Below are positions 6,168 to 8,889 of a stretch of DNA of 8,889 nt, piece after piece (within the stretch, counting starts at the first letter, position 1; the number at the start of each line of letters is the position of its first letter). The stretch spans positions 1-8,889 of the forward strand of contig JASHYB010000083.1 in NCBI GenBank assembly GCA_030043255.1, in the 5' to 3' direction. Both the position numbers and the translations under genes were made by a program. The notes under the pieces are model-generated. The model made no database searches. It was not told the origin of the DNA and worked only from the letters and a program-made list of their open reading frames with translations. The DNA is from Thermoplasmata archaeon. GTDB taxonomy: Archaea; Thermoplasmatota; Thermoplasmata; Lutacidiplasmatales; UBA184.

Positions 6168-6704
6168 GTGATTGTTAACCAAGCCGCGCTTGAACGGTCC
6201 GAGGCCGTCCGATCTCTTTCAGGTAGGGCCCTGGCACTGACTGTAGCCATCCTAGGATTTGGGGGTGCAGCCTTCCTCGGCGCGCTATTCCTGATTCATG
6301 GTCAGCTTGTGAACTCGGAAAGAGTTCAGTCTGTTCTCTTCGTCGCCCTCTTCTCCTTAGTAGGGGTCATGGGAGTGAGACTCTTTCGCCTCAAGCCGAG
6401 ATACGCGGGCGAGGTCCTCGTGGATGAAGATGGTGTTCGCTTCCGCGGTGGGACGTTGACCGACTGGGGTCTGAGCTGGAAGGATCCGACGTTTCGAATC
6501 ACCTTCATCGTACGAGGGGAGGGGGAGGGAGACCACGGGAAGGGAACGCTTCCCACTGTTGCGCTGGCCAAGCCAGGTACCTCATTGCTTACTCCCGAGG
6601 CCTACAGAGCGATCGTCACCAAGGCCTCTGAACTAGGTCTAAGAGTCGAAACCCTGTCCCGGAGTAATCGTGGATGGGGCAGAACTGTCATTCGTCGCTT
6701 CTGA
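6168..6704 (+). CDS. Two-helix membrane protein with a small beta-rich cytosolic domain, function unknown
   Basis: A 178-aa protein with two adjacent hydrophobic segments (about 20-44 and 52-74) forming a helical hairpin, then a soluble region. The stretch EVLVDEDGVRFRGG (82-95) followed by WGLSWKDPTFRITF (100-113) looks like the strand pattern of bacterial/archaeal PH-like (YcxB/bPH2-type) domains, in which a hairpin anchors a beta-sandwich; this is a pattern judgement, not a database match. LTPEAYRAIVTKASELGLRV (141-160) would be the closing helix. GTG 6168 is the only start after an in-frame stop at 6153-6155. GC is clearly lower than in the genes to the left (50% in the sampled line 6301-6360), and codon use is more relaxed, suggesting acquisition from elsewhere. 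It stands alone between tRNA-Leu and a gene remnant. Confidence 0.65.
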   Translation: MIVNQAALERSEAVRSLSGRALALTVAILGFGGAAFLGALFLIHGQLVNSERVQSVLFVALFSLVGVMGVRLFRLKPRYAGEVLVDEDGVRFRGGTLTDWGLSWKDPTFRITFIVRGEGEGDHGKGTLPTVALAKPGTSLLTPEAYRAIVTKASELGLRVETLSRSNRGWGRTVIRRF

Positions 6705-6741
6705 ACCCGCCTTGGAAGTTCGGCGAGACTCCAGTACTTGA

Positions 6742-6945
6742 CCGTGCAGCATCAGTAGCGAACGCCTGACCCTGGTCTATGTCCCTCTCGACGGCAATCA
6801 CTGGCGCTGGCACGGGGACCTCCCCAAGTCCGTCGGGAGACGGGATTTCTTGCTGCTCCTGAGTGGCGCCCGCCAGGTCGGCCTCCTCAACCCGGAGCGG
6901 TGGAATCTACAGTCCGTAGGCCTCGTCGTGGTGGGCGAGCCGTAG
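6742..6945 (+). pseudogene. Probable gene remnant lacking a start codon
   Basis: An open plus-strand frame follows a stop at 6739-6741 and ends with TAG at 6943-6945. It reads protein-like (LTLVYVPLDGNHWRWHGDLP, then a Leu-rich helix and GLLNPERW) with G/C-ending codons, yet has no ATG, GTG or TTG before about residue 37. Its last 39 bases lie over the 3' end of the toxin gene, so the conserved part probably stops near 6906. It could be the C-terminal scrap of a gene truncated during island rearrangement, perhaps related to the membrane protein just upstream. The opposite strand is also open in one frame, so non-coding sequence is a real alternative. Confidence 0.3.
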
Positions 6946-7176
6946 CAACCGCACCACTTGCTGCCCGACCATGGGTTCGAACAAGAGAACGTACGAACCT
7001 CCGACGTGCGCCCGGCGCACTCCGTGAAGCGGGGCCCGAGGGGGCTTGTAGTGAAGCGGGTCCTGAAGGAGCTGGCTCACCTTGGTGTCCACGGCGTGCT
7101 TCAGGCCCGCGTTCCGAACGCAAAGACTTCGGTAGTCGCGCTCAAACTCAGGGGAGACCTCAAGTCTCCAGGTCAC
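6907..7176 (-). CDS. RelE/ParE-superfamily toxin
   Basis: An 89-aa protein with the small RelE fold pattern: N-terminal strand TWRLEVS, helix FERDYRSL with a second helix VDTKVSQLLQDP (29-40), then strands around GVRRAHVGGSYVLLFEPM (52-69) and VVRLLRLAHHDEAY (74-87). R54/R55, the GSYVLLF strand and the closing HHDEAY correspond to positions conserved in RelE-type ribosome-dependent mRNA interferases; whether it cleaves mRNA is inferred from the family. The start is GTG in a GTGA overlap with the antitoxin stop, which implies one mRNA and translational coupling with the antitoxin made first. It sits in the lower-GC island. The 3' end runs into the plus-strand remnant. Confidence 0.8.
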   Translation of the reverse strand: MTWRLEVSPEFERDYRSLCVRNAGLKHAVDTKVSQLLQDPLHYKPPRAPLHGVRRAHVGGSYVLLFEPMVGQQVVRLLRLAHHDEAYGL

Positions 7177-7409
7177 CGAGAATCACCCAGGACCTCGTCG
7201 AGAGACTCAATCCTGCGAAACCGGCCCTTGCGTATCCGCTGGAGCTCTGCTGCGAAATCTGGGCGGAGGGCAGGATCGAGGATCGCCTCCTCGTAAGCTG
7301 CGACAATGCTCTCGAGCGCTTCCGACTTGCCCTTCAGTCCGTCCCGAGCCTTGACCACGTTAACGACACGATTCGCGTGTTCCGAGAGCTCGACAACGGC
7401 CTTCGGCAT
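7173..7409 (-). CDS. DUF2683-like antitoxin, partner of the RelE-like toxin
   Basis: A 78-aa protein resembling the archaeal DUF2683 family that typically precedes a RelE-type toxin. The N-terminus (PKAVVELSEHANRVVNVVK, 2-20) looks like a ribbon-helix-helix or similar DNA-binding start with helix KSEALESIVAAYEEAIL (28-44); the acidic/basic C-terminal part (50-78) would wrap the toxin. The frame is open back to 7502, but I place the start at ATG 7409: a TATA box lies 32 nt upstream at 7438-7445, so the residues encoded beyond it would be untranscribed, and PKAVVEL is the usual family beginning. Such pairs are normally autorepressed by the antitoxin or complex binding their own promoter (family knowledge). 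The gene is first in the two-gene operon. Confidence 0.75.
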   Translation of the reverse strand: MPKAVVELSEHANRVVNVVKARDGLKGKSEALESIVAAYEEAILDPALRPDFAAELQRIRKGRFRRIESLDEVLGDSR

Positions 7410-7437
7410 ATCTCGGCATAACTCCACATAATGTGAG

Positions 7438-7445
7438 CATATAAG
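7438..7445 (-). promoter_or_regulatory. TATA box of the toxin-antitoxin operon
   Basis: CTTATATG on the minus strand is the best TATA match in the window, centred about 32 nt before the antitoxin ATG at 7409, predicting a very short leader. The surrounding bases (about 7410-7445) are strikingly AT-rich compared with the sequence beyond 7450. Confidence 0.55.
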
Positions 7446-7480
7446 CGCTCTCGCCCCCCGAACGGGTGGGGACTTCCGTC

Positions 7481-7512
7481 GCCCGGGGGTGAGAAGGGCC
7501 ATCGCCCCGGGC
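7481..7512. repeat. Inverted repeat / hairpin with 8-bp GC stem
   Basis: GCCCGGGG (7481-7488) and CCCCGGGC (7505-7512) are perfect complements separated by 16 nt. No T-run follows on either strand, so it is not an obvious terminator. It sits where the lower-GC patch gives way to GC-rich DNA. Given the composition, chance is possible. Confidence 0.4.
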
Positions 7513-7579
7513 AGCAGGTTCGCTCCCGTGTCCGGCCATGTGCCAGCCCGGCCCCCCCTCGACTCGACCCCCTCAGGTA

Positions 7580-7619
7580 GATTACCCCCCGCGCGCTAGG
7601 CGACGGGCCGGGATTACCC
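7580..7619 (+). repeat. Spaced direct repeat GATTACCC
   Basis: GATTACCC occurs at 7580-7587 and again at 7612-7619, 32 bp apart start to start (about three helical turns), the same face of the helix. Placed upstream of the substrate-binding protein gene, it could be a regulator site. Chance recurrence is not excluded. Confidence 0.3.
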
Positions 7620-7783
7620 AGCGGGAAGGACGCTTTGTTGCGGTCCCGAACGGTAGCCAGCGCCGACGTGCGCCGGTTCGAAGTGCCGCTGTCGGGGCCG
7701 GGGCGGGCATGGCCGCAGGGCCCAATCTCGCGGTACAGCTCACCGCGACCGCGCGGGCGATCTCGGGGGATAGGGGGTCGTTG

Positions 7784-8889
7784 ATGCTGAGCGTGCAGAG
7801 GGTCGAACGTCGCGTTTTGGTGATCGGCTTGGCGGTCGTGATGGTCTCGAGCGGGGCGATCGCCTATCTCGCGGAGGGCTCGGCCCGTGCCAGCAGCCCA
7901 ACTCCCGCGACCTTGTCTACCGCCACGGGGGCGGGGTCGGCCGGGGCTAGGTCCCCCGTCAGCCCCCACCCCGGTACGCTCGTCGTGGACGACGACGACA
8001 ACGGGGCGATCCCCACTTCGGAGGACCCGGCGGTCGACTACGAGACGATCGGCGCCGAACCGATCCTCAACACCCTGCAGACCCTGATCAGCTACAACGG
8101 CTCGAGCTCCACCGGCCTCAGCCCGCAGGGATTCGCTCCGACCCTGGCGACCTGCGTTCCCGGAACGGTCCAGTGCCTGCTGGACTACGGCAGCTCGCTC
8201 ATCGTCAACAACAGTGCCGGTGAGCCGGAGTACTACACCTTCGTCATCGACCCGGCGGCGCACTTCTACGACCCCGGCTCGGAGCGGGCCTGGCAGGTCT
8301 ATCCGACGGACGTCCTGTTCTCCTTCGCCCGGGACATGGCGTGGAGCGAGTCGTTCGGGGTGGGCACGACCGCCGGCTGGCTGCTCGCGCAGATGCTGCT
8401 GCCGAACGGGACGAGCTCGATCTACCAGCCCTACAACACGACGCCGGCGGACATCTACGGATCGATGCTGATCAACGACTCGACCTACTGCCCGTCGAAC
8501 GCGATGAACGGCGTGCAGGGCAACGGGTGCATCACCTTCAACGTGGACGGTCAGGGGGCAGCCTGGCCCACGTCGCAGTTCCTGCAGGTCGTCGCGGACG
8601 GCTACTACGGGGTCGTCTCGTGCGGATGGTACTCGCACAACGGGGCCAACCTGACGGGCTGGGATGCGCCGTACAACGGCTCCGGCGAGGACAGCTCATG
8701 CCTGCTGCCGGACGGTCAGAGCACGACGGACAACGCCGCCTGGAGCTCCTACCTGGCGAGCCTGCCCGTGAACCTCTGGTACCGGTACGAGGAGCTGCTC
8801 CCGACCGACTATCCCTCCCCTGCCCCGGCGGTCCAGTGGAACCTGCTGGGGTCCGGCCCGTACTACGCGACCGTGAACCCCACGGGCAG
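7784..8889 (+). CDS. ABC transporter substrate-binding protein, family 5 (oligopeptide type), 5' part
   Basis: The first 368 codons of an exported peptide/solute-binding protein; the gene continues past the window. The N-terminus has basic residues then a hydrophobic segment (VLVIGLAVVMVSSGAIAYLA, 11-30), a signal or membrane anchor, followed by a Ser/Thr/Pro/Ala/Gly-rich tether (32-65). The SBP_bac_5 domain starts near 66: DYETIGAEPILNTLQTLI (85-102), FAPTLAT (117-123), YYTFVIDPAAHF (150-161), PTDVLFSFARD (174-184) and LGSGPYYATV (355-364) match the family's landmark blocks. Six cysteines (124, 131, 236, 249, 280, 306) and several N-x-S/T sequons suit an extracytoplasmic, disulfide-bonded, glycosylated archaeal protein. 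Between PTDVLFSFARD and GSGPY there are about 170 residues with Gly/Asn/Ser-rich insertions. ATG 7784 was chosen because it directly precedes the signal; ATG 7709 is in frame. A permease operon would be expected downstream. Confidence 0.85.
   Translation, partial: MLSVQRVERRVLVIGLAVVMVSSGAIAYLAEGSARASSPTPATLSTATGAGSAGARSPVSPHPGTLVVDDDDNGAIPTSEDPAVDYETIGAEPILNTLQTLISYNGSSSTGLSPQGFAPTLATCVPGTVQCLLDYGSSLIVNNSAGEPEYYTFVIDPAAHFYDPGSERAWQVYPTDVLFSFARDMAWSESFGVGTTAGWLLAQMLLPNGTSSIYQPYNTTPADIYGSMLINDSTYCPSNAMNGVQGNGCITFNVDGQGAAWPTSQFLQVVADGYYGVVSCGWYSHNGANLTGWDAPYNGSGEDSSCLLPDGQSTTDNAAWSSYLASLPVNLWYRYEELLPTDYPSPAPAVQWNLLGSGPYYATVNPTG

Larger units (their letters stand above)
7446..7783. other. Non-coding GC-rich interval upstream of the substrate-binding protein gene
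   Basis: No convincing gene is seen on either strand. It contains a perfect 8-bp inverted repeat, C-rich tracts near 7551-7572, a spaced 8-bp direct repeat, and probably the promoter of the downstream gene. An in-frame ATG at 7709 could extend that gene by 25 codons, but the added residues look less like a signal sequence than those starting at 7784. Confidence 0.5.

Noticed and set aside
6969..6979. GGGTTCGAAC resembling a tRNA T-loop
   Set aside because: No acceptor, D- or anticodon arms surround it, and it lies inside the RelE-like toxin gene.
7410..7502. N-terminal extension of the antitoxin from ATG 7502
   Set aside because: The added 31 residues lie upstream of the likely TATA box and do not resemble the family's start; ATG 7409 fits better.
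7676..7712. Possible duplicate of the tRNA-Leu 3' end (attachment repeat): GGTTCGAA followed by GGGGCCGGGG and GGCATGG
   Set aside because: Only 7-8 nt pieces match and they are not contiguous with the tRNA T-arm/acceptor order, so in GC-rich DNA this is expected by chance.
7334..8638. 434-codon open frame on the minus strand
   Set aside because: It is antisense to the clearly recognisable family-5 binding protein and to the antitoxin. Its translation is Arg/Gly/Val/Asp-rich with no domain signature, as expected of a shadow frame in GC-rich DNA.

Overview
The window most likely comes from an uncultivated, GC-rich archaeon; Thermoplasmatota is my inference from overall gene character and is not proven. 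The archaeal assignment rests on four things: an archaeal-type glutamyl-tRNA synthetase, an archaeal/eukaryal RNase P protein (Rpp21/Rnp4 family), a tRNA-Leu gene with no encoded CCA, and TATA-like boxes about 24-32 nt upstream of start codons, with little sign of Shine-Dalgarno sequences (leaderless-style initiation). Many starts are GTG, and one is TTG.

Layout. (1) 17-901 (+) is a cation-diffusion-facilitator-type transporter; it converges on and overlaps by 20 bp an MFS transporter, 882-2114 (-). (2) Upstream on the minus strand lie a glyoxalase/VOC protein (2125-2514) 10 bp from the MFS gene, then glutamyl-tRNA synthetase (2564-4294), then a two-domain protein with a RuvC/RNase H-like active-site pattern (4317-5126). 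(3) A short divergent promoter region (5127-5170) separates that block from a plus-strand information-processing block: a double zinc-ribbon protein (5171-5536), RNase P component 4 coupled to it through a GTGA overlap (5533-5985), and tRNA-Leu(CAA) (6015-6097).

(4) Directly after the tRNA the base composition drops (one sampled 60-base line is 50% GC, against 77-87% in two sampled lines from the left part). This patch, about 6098-7450, holds a two-helix membrane protein (6168-6704), an apparent gene remnant (6742-6945), and a minus-strand DUF2683-like antitoxin/RelE-like toxin pair (7409-6907) with its own TATA box. It looks like a small accessory island next to a tRNA gene, although I found no duplicated tRNA end. 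(5) GC-rich sequence resumes with about 330 bp of non-coding DNA containing a hairpin and a spaced direct repeat. The last gene is the 5' part of an exported family-5 (oligopeptide-type) ABC transporter substrate-binding protein that runs off the window end from 7784.

Functionally, the core of the window is tRNA biology: tRNA charging (GluRS), tRNA 5' processing (RNase P subunit) and a tRNA gene, together with an unrecognised RuvC-like protein lodged between the first two. Transporters flank it on both sides. No CRISPR array, insertion sequence or rRNA was seen.
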